Shown here: in pieces, positions 56,621 through 63,612 of the stretch
Layout: each line of letters opens with the position of its first letter
How positions within the stretch are numbered: the first letter of the stretch is position 1
From: Chitinophagaceae bacterium UBA4857
Lineage (GTDB): Bacteria > Bacteroidota > Bacteroidia > Chitinophagales > Chitinophagaceae
Direction of reading: 5' to 3'
DNA: 64,000 nucleotides
Assembly (NCBI GenBank): GCA_002399735.1
Contig: DHEF01000054.1
Location: forward strand, 1,362-65,361
Notes under the pieces: model-generated
What the model saw: the letters and a program-made list of their open reading frames with translations, nothing else
Told to the model about the DNA's origin: nothing
The model's database searches: none
Position numbers and translations under genes: made by a program

Positions 56621-57280
56621 ATGACGCAGGAAGAAATAATTAACGCCATAAAAGCGCAGGGAATATTGCCTTTGTTTTATAATGAGGATAAGGATTTGTG
56701 TTTGCAATTAACACAGACCCTGTACAATGCCGGTGTACGTGTAATTGAATTTACCAATCGTGGTGATGCAGCTTTTGAAAATTTTAAAGCCATGGTTGCT
56801 TTAAAAAATTCAACCTTGCCCGATTTAGTATTAGCCGTTGGTACCATCCGTACTGCTGAGCAGGCAACAAAGTTTATCAATGCCGGTGCGGATTTTTTAA
56901 TCAGTCCGGTATTTGATGCTTCGGTTTGTGATGTAGCTTATTTGCAAAAAATATTATGGATACCCGGTTGTATGACGCCAACCGAAATACATGTTGCGGA
57001 AAATGCAGGCTGTAAACTGGTAAAATTATTTCCGGGTAATGTGTTGGGTACGGATTTTTTATCGGCCATAAAAGAATTATTTCCCAATATGTTATTTATG
57101 CCTACCGGCGGTGTGGATGTTACCGAAGCCAGTATTGGTGCCTGGTACAAAGCAGGTGTTTGTGCGGTAGGCTTGGGTAGTAAACTAATTAGTAAAGATT
57201 TATTAGCGAAAAAAGATTTTGCCACTATAGAAAGTTTAACAAAGCAGGCCATAACTATTGCCGCTGCTGTAAAAAAATAA
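56621..57280 (+). CDS. eda: KDPG/KHG aldolase
   Basis: This 219-residue class I aldolase has the family signatures: ILPLFYNEDKDLCLQL, VIEFTNRGDAAFENF (catalytic glutamate region), ADFLISPVFD, WIPGCMTPTEIHVAE and the Schiff-base lysine K135 in LVKLFPGN. It splits KDPG into pyruvate and glyceraldehyde-3-phosphate, ending the pathway. The usual I-E-v-T-l-R is I-E-F-T-N-R here, as in many Bacteroidota enzymes. It is in tight linkage with kdgK and the transporter gene. Confidence 0.93.
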   Translation: MTQEEIINAIKAQGILPLFYNEDKDLCLQLTQTLYNAGVRVIEFTNRGDAAFENFKAMVALKNSTLPDLVLAVGTIRTAEQATKFINAGADFLISPVFDASVCDVAYLQKILWIPGCMTPTEIHVAENAGCKLVKLFPGNVLGTDFLSAIKELFPNMLFMPTGGVDVTEASIGAWYKAGVCAVGLGSKLISKDLLAKKDFATIESLTKQAITIAAAVKK

Positions 57281-57286
57281 AACGAT

Positions 57287-58666
57287 ATGCTCCAACAAAC
57301 CGGAACTGCAAAAATGAGTAATTACAGATGGACAATCTGTGCGTTATTGTTTTTTGCCACCACTGTCAATTATCTCGATAGGCAGGTGTTAAGTTTATTA
57401 GCTCCTGATTTATCAAAAGAGTTTGGATGGTCAAATTCTGATTATGCAAATATTACCGCAGTTTTTCAATTCGTATATGCAATATCAATGTTATTTGCTG
57501 GCCGCATAATTGATAAGTTAGGTACAAAGGCAGGTTTTAGTTGGGCTATAATCATCTGGTCAATTGGTGCCATTCTACATGCTTATGCTATATCAATCGG
57601 TACTGTTACTTCTAACTTGCTAACTATAATTGGTATTGGCGCAGTACCCGTTTCGATTGCAGGCTTTATGATAGCACGGGCTGTTTTGGCGTTTGGAGAA
57701 GCGGGGAATTTTCCGGCTGCCATTAAAGCTACTGCAGAATATTTCCCTAAAAAAGAACGTTCCTTGGCTACTGGTATTTTTAACTCAGGTAGTAATATTG
57801 GAGCAATTTTGGCTCCGCTTACCGTTCCTTGGATGGCATCCAAATGGGGTTGGGAGTCTGCTTTTATTATAATTGGCGCCATTGGTTTTATATGGTTACT
57901 TTTTTGGCGCTTTTATTATCAAATTCCTCAAAAGCAAAAAAGGCTTTCTGCGGCTGAAAAAGAGTACATCGAAAGTGATAAGGAGGATGAACCAGTTGTA
58001 GCAATTGTTACTGAAGACGCACCAAAAGTATCATGGTATAAATTATTAGGCTATAAACAAACATGGTCATTTATTGTAGGAAAACTGTTAACTGACGGAG
58101 TTTGGTGGTTCTTCTTATTTTGGCTACCTAAATATTTGGAAGCCCAGTATGGGATGGTAAAAACTGATATAATGTTACCGTTGGCTGTATTATATAGTAT
58201 GACAATGTTTGGAAGTATTGGTGGTGGATGGTTCCCTATGTATTTTATAAAAAAAGGTTACAATCCTTACGATGGAAGAATGAAGGCCATGCTTTTAATT
58301 GCGCTTTTCCCATTAGTAGTCTTATTAGCACAACCACTTGGCGGAGATTCTTATTGGATCCCTGTTATATTAATCGGCATTGGCGCTTCTGCTCACCAAG
58401 CCTGGAGTGCAAATATTTTTACAACGGTCTCCGATATGTTTCCCAAAAAAGCGATTGCTTCCGTTGTAGGTATTGGCGGTATGGCCGGTGGATTGGGTGG
58501 TGTAGCAATATCAAAAATCGGAGGATCTGTTTTTGATCATTACGAAAAGTTAGGTCATGTACAAACAGGTTATACAATTATGTTCGCTTTTTGCGCAATT
58601 GCATATTTATTAGCATGGGTAATTATGAAATCTTTAGTACCGAAATACGCACCTATTAAATTATAA
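57287..58666 (+). CDS. exuT: MFS hexuronate transporter, ExuT-like
   Basis: This 459-residue permease of the anion:cation symporter branch of the MFS has about twelve hydrophobic segments. Markers include TTVNYLDRQVLSLLAPDLSKEFGWSNSDY after TM1, the GxxxD-R-motif (GRIIDKLGTKAGF), ARAVLAFGEAGNFPAAIKATAEYFPKKERSLATGIFNSGSNIGA and AHQAWSANIFTTVSDMFPKKAIASVVG. This branch carries hexuronates and related acids, and its operon position makes galacturonate/glucuronate import the expected job. A second start nine codons downstream is possible. An intrinsic terminator follows. Confidence 0.92.
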   Translation: MLQQTGTAKMSNYRWTICALLFFATTVNYLDRQVLSLLAPDLSKEFGWSNSDYANITAVFQFVYAISMLFAGRIIDKLGTKAGFSWAIIIWSIGAILHAYAISIGTVTSNLLTIIGIGAVPVSIAGFMIARAVLAFGEAGNFPAAIKATAEYFPKKERSLATGIFNSGSNIGAILAPLTVPWMASKWGWESAFIIIGAIGFIWLLFWRFYYQIPQKQKRLSAAEKEYIESDKEDEPVVAIVTEDAPKVSWYKLLGYKQTWSFIVGKLLTDGVWWFFLFWLPKYLEAQYGMVKTDIMLPLAVLYSMTMFGSIGGGWFPMYFIKKGYNPYDGRMKAMLLIALFPLVVLLAQPLGGDSYWIPVILIGIGASAHQAWSANIFTTVSDMFPKKAIASVVGIGGMAGGLGGVAISKIGGSVFDHYEKLGHVQTGYTIMFAFCAIAYLLAWVIMKSLVPKYAPIKL

Positions 58667-58684
58667 AACTCAACATAATTTTCT

Positions 58685-58722
58685 AAAGCCCTTTATGCAT
58701 AGTGATAAAGGGCTTTTTTATG
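58685..58722 (+). terminator. Rho-independent terminator ending the uronate block
   Basis: AAAGCCCTTTAT (58685-58696) pairs with ATAAAGGGCTTT (58705-58716) around an eight-base loop and is followed by T residues. Confidence 0.93.
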
Positions 58723-58776
58723 CATATGTTTTTCTCCACACACTTTATACCGGTTACTACTTAATTGTCAATAAAA

Positions 58777-58808
58777 TTGCATACATCACCCCGAATTTCT
58801 TATTTTTG
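58777..58808 (+). promoter_or_regulatory. Promoter with very short leader upstream of the esterase gene
   Basis: TATTTTTG (58801-58808) matches the Bacteroidota -7 box TAnnTTTG, with a TTG at 58777-58779 at a plausible -33 spacing. Its end is five bases before the ATG at 58814, so transcription would start at or next to the start codon. Confidence 0.5.
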
Positions 58809-58813
58809 GCGCC

Positions 58814-59632
58814 ATGCAACCTGAATTAGTAACTGGCACCCTTGTGGAACGTGTTGAAATGAAATCGGCGTTTTTAAAACGTACGGTTATTGTTGAGTTT
58901 TTTCTCCCCAAAAACGTTGCCGACCCTTCCGATATAAGTTTACTGTTAATTAACGATGGCCAGGATATGAAAAAACTTGGCCTGGAAGATATGTTGAATG
59001 GTTTATACGAAACCAACAGCATTAAACCGCTTTTATGTGTAGCCATACACACTTGCGATGATAGAAAAATGGAATACGGCGTAGCCAGCCAACCCGATTA
59101 TTTAGGCCGTGGTGCAAAAGCCGGTTTATATACCAGTTTTGTATTGCAGGAGTTATTGCCCTACATACAAACCACCTACGTTTTACCCAAAGTACACGAA
59201 CGTAGTTATGCCGGTTTTTCATTAGGTGCGGTAAGTGCCTTAGATATTGCCTGGAGCCATCCCGGTTTGTTTACCAAAGTGGGTATTTTTTCCGGCTCTT
59301 TATGGTGGCGCAGTATCGATCAAACTGATCCAACATACGACGATCACCAACACCGCATTGTACACCAATTAATAAAAAACAATGCAAAGGTAGAAGGCAT
59401 GCAATTCTTTTTTCAATGCGGCAACCTTGACGAAACTATGGATAGAAACAATAATGGCATTATTGATTCTATTGATGATACATTGGATTTAATGGACGCC
59501 TTATACAAAAAAGGTTATACCGATAAAGATGTAGTGTACATGGAACTACCCGATGGCCGCCACGATGTACCCACCTGGGCCCGTGCCATGCCCGATTTTT
59601 TAAAATGGGGTTGGGGAGTTAGTAGTATGTAG
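58814..59632 (+). CDS. Cytoplasmic esterase, PF00756 alpha/beta hydrolase
   Basis: This 272-residue esterase-D-type hydrolase has no signal peptide. Landmarks are LLINDGQDMKK, the nucleophile serine in ERSYAGFSLGAVSALDIAW (G-x-S-x-G as GFSLG), an aspartate region (FQCGNLDETMD) and the catalytic histidine in LPDGRHDVPTWARAM. Relatives include Fes-type siderophore esterases and acyl esterases. It lies after the terminator of the uronate block, with its own promoter, so it may act on an imported ferric siderophore or on esterified sugars; the sequence does not decide. It is single and followed by a terminator. Confidence 0.82.
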   Translation: MQPELVTGTLVERVEMKSAFLKRTVIVEFFLPKNVADPSDISLLLINDGQDMKKLGLEDMLNGLYETNSIKPLLCVAIHTCDDRKMEYGVASQPDYLGRGAKAGLYTSFVLQELLPYIQTTYVLPKVHERSYAGFSLGAVSALDIAWSHPGLFTKVGIFSGSLWWRSIDQTDPTYDDHQHRIVHQLIKNNAKVEGMQFFFQCGNLDETMDRNNNGIIDSIDDTLDLMDALYKKGYTDKDVVYMELPDGRHDVPTWARAMPDFLKWGWGVSSM

Positions 59633-59674
59633 TTATTAGTATGTAGATTTTAGATATTAGTATAAAGATTTTTA

Positions 59675-59704
59675 AAAGGTTCGAAGGTTACGGACCTTTT
59701 TTAT
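59675..59704 (+). terminator. Rho-independent terminator after the esterase gene
   Basis: AAAGGTTCG pairs with CGGACCTTT (one wobble pair) around a seven-base loop, then T residues. Confidence 0.82.
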
Positions 59705-59875
59705 TTAGCGCAGGTCAGTAGTACGTCATGCAGACGAAGGAGGCATCCCCTGCATACAAAAGGCCTCGTATAAGCTTTGAGGACCTCACCTTCTTTACGC
59801 ATAAAATAAGATCATTACAATCTTGTACCCCGCCATTTCCAAATCATCACATTTCCAAATTTTCAAATCAATTAT

Positions 59876-60144
59876 GGGCTATCAGCAGTAGTAACTCCGG
59901 TCAGCAGCAGTTCCCGCTGTTACGGGCTCCGCTTCGCTCCGGTGCTACGTTGCACTACGCACTAAACCCTGCACATCGGGCAGCCCTTCAGCTTTAGTAA
60001 TGCTAATCGGCTTTAGCGATTTTAGTAAATTAGCACTTGCGCATTTTGTATAGTAATATATGCTTATATCCTTTTGTATTAATGACTCATATCTACACAT
60101 TGTAGTATTTTAGGTTTTGGCAAATTTGTGTATATTTATGAGTT
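59876..60144 (+). repeat. Left border repeat L of accessory pocket 2
   Basis: This is closely similar to 3548-3768 and in the same orientation; it carries about 50-60 extra bases before the shared CATTGTAGTATTTT and TATGAGTT tail. It takes up most of the gap between the esterase gene and the tRNA-like gene; the stretch 59705-59875 holds only CCAAATCATCACAT-type filler and one doubtful ORF. Confidence 0.85.
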
Positions 60145-60161
60145 ATGTGCTATTATAATGT

Positions 60162-60195
60162 CCATCCCCAAACTGACAACTCAGATTGGGGATGG
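60162..60195 (+). repeat. Strong hairpin overlapping the 5' end of the tRNA-like gene
   Basis: CCATCCCCAA (60162-60171) and TTGGGGATGG (60186-60195) are perfect complements. CTGA and TCAG continue the stem after one A-A mismatch, leaving a four-base CAAC loop. The 3' arm is the tRNA acceptor strand plus bases 8-10. Confidence 0.85.
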
Positions 60196-60270
60196 CTGAG
60201 CGGTCGAAAGCAGCGGTCTTACAAACCGTAGACTGTAACAGGTCCGAGGGTTCGAATCCCTTTCCCTCCT
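60186..60270 (+). tRNA. tRNA-like gene: class II (Ser-type) body with UAC anticodon, probably a pseudo-tRNA
   Basis: A cloverleaf with a long variable arm can be drawn. The D-stem is GCT/AGC (60195-60197 with 60209-60211) with a GAGCGGTCGAA loop. The anticodon stem is 60213-60217 with 60225-60229, and the loop 60218-60224 places UAC at 60220-60222. The variable arm is 60230-60245, with CTG/CAG paired. The T-stem is 60246-60250 with 60258-60262 around TTCGAAT. The architecture is that of bacterial tRNA-Ser (or Tyr/Leu), but UAC is the valine GUA anticodon. Only five of seven acceptor pairs form: T60186 and T60187 oppose C60269 and C60268. The acceptor strand also belongs to the 60162-60195 hairpin. 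A decayed tRNA-Ser remnant is most likely. If it were charged by SerRS, it would place Ser at GUA codons. Confidence 0.6.
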
Positions 60271-60286
60271 CTTTTTTTAAAAGCGA

Positions 60287-60335
60287 GGGGAGCAGACACA
60301 GCTAAATTGCCAAAGTCTATCTGTGTCTGTTCCCC
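60287..60335 (+). terminator. 15-bp hairpin downstream of the tRNA-like gene
   Basis: The arm 60287-60301 (GGGGAGCAGACACAG) pairs with 60321-60335 with one wobble pair, around a 19-base loop, and is followed by TTTT. It may be a terminator or a stable structured RNA. Confidence 0.65.
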
Positions 60336-60432
60336 TTTTGGATAACTTACTTTTAAAATGTAATAAACTCTTAATGACAATTGTGAAAACAAAGCAAATA
60401 GTTCTTTCATTTTTTGAAAAAACACAAAGGTT

Positions 60433-60813
60433 TTGGTCCATACTGACAACAAGAAATTATTGAATAATGGTCATAGTTTTCAAATAAAGCCAGATGATGC
60501 TTTTTATTTTAGCGATAAAGTAATAATCCTTGAGTATGAAAATAATTTGAGGCCAGTTGAGAGTATTTCCAAATATTTCTGGTTATTTGAAAAAACCGAA
60601 TGGCTAAACGAAAAATTAAAAATTTCTTTACTATTGACAATTAATAACCGCAGGCTTGCAGAAGATTATAAAATCAGAACCGAAAGTATACAAATTTTAG
60701 GAGCTGAATTACAAAAGAAGTATCCTTTTCTCTTTGATTTTCATTTTCTAAATTTTGCTGATCTTAACCAATACAGAATATTCAATGAATTAATCAAAAT
60801 GACTAACAAATAA
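60433..60813 (+). CDS. Unknown protein, probably missing its true N-terminus (frameshift suspected)
   Basis: The 126-residue frame has no ATG; it opens with a TTG at 60433. The part SDKVIILEYENNLRPVESISKYFWL is protein-like and has the hydrophobic strand plus acidic pattern of a nuclease-fold core, but I cannot name the family. In the next frame, the ATG at 60374 gives MTIVKTKQIVLSFFEKTQRF, which would join the downstream frame well at the TTTT run 60431-60434. A one-base shift there would make one protein of about 146 residues. It lies in pocket 2, AT-rich, 13 bases before the DUF2971 gene, so the two may be co-transcribed. Confidence 0.5.
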   Translation: MVHTDNKKLLNNGHSFQIKPDDAFYFSDKVIILEYENNLRPVESISKYFWLFEKTEWLNEKLKISLLLTINNRRLAEDYKIRTESIQILGAELQKKYPFLFDFHFLNFADLNQYRIFNELIKMTNK

Positions 60814-60826
60814 ACTGCTTCTTTTA

Positions 60827-61402
60827 ATGGATAAAATTTTATACAAATACCGCGGTATTCAAAACTTTAGATTTTTCATCGATATAATAATGAAGAACAG
60901 ATTGTTTGCAGCTAAGTATGTTGACATGAATGACCCAATGGAAGGCCAATATTATTATAACAAAGGTGAATTGGATAAAAAGTTGCTTCGAAAAATTTCA
61001 TCTGATAAAGATAACTTAAGGCTTTGTTCATTATCAAGAAAGAAGGATAATGAACTTATGTGGTCTCATTATTCGGAAGGACATAGAGGCGTAGCAATTG
61101 GCTTAACAATTGACAGCGACAAGTATGATGTTAGACCAATTCAATATACAGGAATACACTATTTAAACGGTGGACAAATTAAACGAGACACACCAAGAGA
61201 AATCCTTTCACATAAATTAAATGTGTGGTCTTATGAAGAAGAAGAAAGGGTATTTGTAAGTGACAAATTCTACGTTGATGTAGTTGTGAAAGAATTAATA
61301 ACAGGTCGTGCAATGAGCAATCAAGACTATAGTTTTATTAAGGAAGTTGTTGAAAAAGTAAATCCTTCGATAAAAATTGTTAAAGCTAAAATGGTTATGT
61401 AG
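60827..61402 (+). CDS. DUF2971 protein
   Basis: The 191-residue protein fits DUF2971: ILYKYRGIQNFRFFIDIIMKNRLFAAKYVDMNDPMEGQYYY at the start, LRLCSLSRKKDNELMWSHYSEGHRGVAIGL in the middle and LNVWSYEEEERVF near the end. These SLSR/CFS and LMWSHYA-GH-G motifs are the family's conserved core. It is soluble, and its biochemical role is unknown. DUF2971 genes are widespread in genomic islands and defence-rich regions (family knowledge), consistent with this repeat-bounded pocket. It follows the unknown ORF by 13 bases. Confidence 0.8.
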   Translation: MDKILYKYRGIQNFRFFIDIIMKNRLFAAKYVDMNDPMEGQYYYNKGELDKKLLRKISSDKDNLRLCSLSRKKDNELMWSHYSEGHRGVAIGLTIDSDKYDVRPIQYTGIHYLNGGQIKRDTPREILSHKLNVWSYEEEERVFVSDKFYVDVVVKELITGRAMSNQDYSFIKEVVEKVNPSIKIVKAKMVM

Positions 61403-61585
61403 GAGAGCAACAGCACAACATGGGGTTTGCTGCTATGCTGACTGACGAATAAATCCTAATCTTTTGTTCGCTATCAGTAGCGTTTCGATTAGATGTAATT
61501 CTATTCAGCCTCAACTCCCGGCTGTACATTAAAATATCTCCACAGCAACAAGCCTTGAACATAAAGCACATTTAGAGTTTTATAT

Positions 61586-62110
61586 ATGAAGCAGATTATC
61601 AAAGACCAAACAGTCAGTTTTGACACTCATCAAGCTGGAGACAGACGAGAGGTAGATGCAGACCAATTACATATGCACAAAAGGATGAATGGCAAAAGAT
61701 TTAAGGGTGTAAATATTAGAATTCCTTTTGACCCAAACAAACCAATAGACTATTCTGGAAATAATTCTAAAGAAGGCAAGCACTTAATTCGTGAAATCAG
61801 AGAAGTGTTCAAAAAAAATCCTGCAAAGGTTCGAGAAATGGCAAAGTTTGTAGCTAACAGAATATCAAGATACACCGCAGATATGAATGCAGAAGATTCA
61901 AAAAACTTTCTTGACAATACCGCCAATGCGCTTGGAAAACATTTTGACTTGAATGACAATGTATCAGAAGCAATGACTCAGCAAATTCATAACAACTTAT
62001 CATTTTACATTACTTCGCATACTGACAATGATGGTAAGGTTTACTACATAAAGCAAGATATTGATCGTAAAAGAATCAAAATTGGTGACAATCTTGAAAA
62101 AATTTTATAG
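61586..62110 (+). CDS. Unknown soluble protein of accessory pocket 2
   Basis: I do not recognise this 174-residue product. It is highly charged, with no signal peptide or membrane segment. The first 60 residues are polar (HQAGDRREVDADQLHMHKRM, FKGVNIRIPFDPNKP), the middle is helical (REIREVFKKNPAKVREMAKFVANRISRY) and the end is beta-like (NLSFYITSHTDNDGKVYYIKQDI). The composition is AT-rich like its neighbours. It is the last gene before border repeat R, 183 bases after the DUF2971 gene, so a separate promoter is possible. Toxin, immunity or regulatory roles are all open. Confidence 0.7.
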   Translation: MKQIIKDQTVSFDTHQAGDRREVDADQLHMHKRMNGKRFKGVNIRIPFDPNKPIDYSGNNSKEGKHLIREIREVFKKNPAKVREMAKFVANRISRYTADMNAEDSKNFLDNTANALGKHFDLNDNVSEAMTQQIHNNLSFYITSHTDNDGKVYYIKQDIDRKRIKIGDNLEKIL

Positions 62111-62142
62111 AAATGAAACAAATAAACTTCGCATAACACCCA

Positions 62143-62321
62143 TCTTGCACAAGTTTTCCAAAATATGACTTGTGACTATAACCTTCCCTAATTGTATCAG
62201 GATAAAATAAAGAAATTTTACAACCGTTAACGCAACTTACACATTGCCCAATAGAATTACCGAACGTACAAGTGTGCGACGCAACAAAAGCCCCATCAAG
62301 GCGGGGACGATGATAACAAAA
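62143..62321 (-). repeat. Right border repeat R of pocket 2 (includes R1 copy, reversed)
   Basis: Matches 6082-6308 in order and orientation: TTGCACAAGTTTTCC, GACTTGTGACT, CCCTAATTGTATCAGG, CGTTAACGCAACTTACACATTGCC, CAATAGAATTACC, GTGTGCGACGCAACA and GATGATAACAAAA. The inserted part differs: a CCCC-ATCAAGGCGGGG stretch replaces the CCGAT palindrome. Confidence 0.8.
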
Positions 62322-62402
62322 AACTTTAGCACTTCACATATTGATAACACCACGGTAAACTTAAGTTCATATTAAAGATGAAACTTTATAGTAAACCCAT
62401 TT

Positions 62403-63254
62403 ATGACCAAACGCTCGGTTGAAGTTGTTGTATTGTCAGACGTACACCTAGGCACTTACGCTTGTAGAGCAAAGGAGTTATTGCAATACCTGCAAAGTAT
62501 TTCGCCACGCATTTTAATTTTAAATGGCGATATTATTGATGGATGGCAATTTAGCAAACACTATTTTCCGGCACCACATATTGCGGTGATACAGGAAATA
62601 TTACATTTACTATCAACCGGTACTCGTGTAATTTATATTACCGGCAATCACGACGAAGCATTGCGCCGTTACAGCGATATGCAAATGGGAGGCTTTCAAC
62701 TGGCCGATAAAGTAGTGATTGAAATTAATGGTAAACGCACCTGGGTTTTTCATGGCGATGTGTTTGACCATACCACCAGCAATCAGGCAAGGTTTTGGAC
62801 AAGGCTTGGCAGCAATGGTTATGCGTTGTTATTGGGCTTTAACCGTTTTGTAAACCGTATGGTAAAATTGTTTGGTGGCGAGCAACTGTCTTTTTCTAAA
62901 AACATTATGCACCAGTTTCATAAACGGGTAGTTAAGGTAGATGCTTTTGAAAACTTAGTTGCCGGTATTGCTGCCGAAAAAAAATATGATTGTGTTATTT
63001 GCGGCCATATACATCAACCACAAAAAAGAGTTATTGAAAACGAACATGCACCCGTGTTATATTTAAACAGTGGCGATTGGGTGGAGCATATGACCACGCT
63101 GGAATATTACGATTACGATTGGCATTTATACAACCACACCGATATACCTGAAGTAAATAAAAATACCACTAACGAAAAACCTGTACCACAAGTAATGACC
63201 AACGAAATAGCCCTACATATTCACTCCATTAACATGCAAGGCAAAGCCATATAA
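62403..63254 (+). CDS. LpxH-type metallophosphoesterase (UDP-2,3-diacylglucosamine diphosphatase family)
   Basis: This 283-residue calcineurin-fold phosphoesterase has the full metal-site set: SDVHLG with D13 and H15, NGDIIDGW with D43, TGNHDEALRRY with N82/H83, WVFHGDVFDH and CGHIHQPQKR. The N-terminal two thirds match the LpxH/YbbF-like family that cleaves UDP-2,3-diacylglucosamine in lipid A synthesis. The C-terminal 40 residues are a variable tail. It acts at the cytoplasmic side of the inner membrane. It is single, following the border repeat, and marks the return to core genome. Confidence 0.85.
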   Translation: MTKRSVEVVVLSDVHLGTYACRAKELLQYLQSISPRILILNGDIIDGWQFSKHYFPAPHIAVIQEILHLLSTGTRVIYITGNHDEALRRYSDMQMGGFQLADKVVIEINGKRTWVFHGDVFDHTTSNQARFWTRLGSNGYALLLGFNRFVNRMVKLFGGEQLSFSKNIMHQFHKRVVKVDAFENLVAGIAAEKKYDCVICGHIHQPQKRVIENEHAPVLYLNSGDWVEHMTTLEYYDYDWHLYNHTDIPEVNKNTTNEKPVPQVMTNEIALHIHSINMQGKAI

Positions 63255-63475
63255 GCCTCCCCCTAACTTTGTTACTTCCCTTTTGGGAACCTCCGAAGGA
63301 GGGGCTTAAGTAGAGTCTGATACAGCATAAATGTTTTTATGTTACCAGCTAGGGTGCTACTATCATCGTCTGTTGCGCCTGCCCCGAAGAGCGAAGCCGA
63401 ACTCGGGGTCGCACTCTTCAACTGTATTAACACAGATGCGTATTCCCGTAAAGCGGGACAGGTCGTGTAAAACGC
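63254..63475 (+). repeat. R1 copy with two extra palindrome inserts
   Basis: This covers most of the 358-base gap. A split CCTCC...GGAGGGG element (63256-63305) is interrupted by a TTCCC-TTTTGGGAA hairpin. The R1 unit (about 63334-63475) is interrupted after GTTGCG by a CCCCGA...TCGGGG hairpin and resumes at TCGCACTCTTCAACTGT. A further CCCGTAAAGCGGG hairpin follows. Confidence 0.7.
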
Positions 63476-63535
63476 CTAATGCTTTACAAAGCTTTTTTTA
63501 ATTTTTACTTTTGAATTTTTAATTGGCCCCTTGCT

Positions 63536-63567
63536 AAAAAAAAGAGCCCCACTTAAAAAAGCGGGGC
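63536..63567 (-). terminator. Rho-independent terminator of the partial phosphoesterase gene
   Basis: On the minus strand GCCCCGC pairs with GTGGGGC around an eight-base loop and is followed by a run of T residues. Confidence 0.88.
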
Positions 63568-63612
63568 GTATTCAAAACTAACTGCATATGAGAAATCGTT
63601 CAATAATATATT

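Noticed and set aside
59728..59997. ORF of 89 codons before pocket 2
   Set aside because: It runs through filler and repeat L; a similar frame is not kept in the first L copy.
60219..60452. Minus-strand ORF of 77 codons containing GIRTLGPV
   Set aside because: It is the antisense of the tRNA-like gene; this GIRTLG-type peptide is a well-known false ORF over class II tRNA genes.
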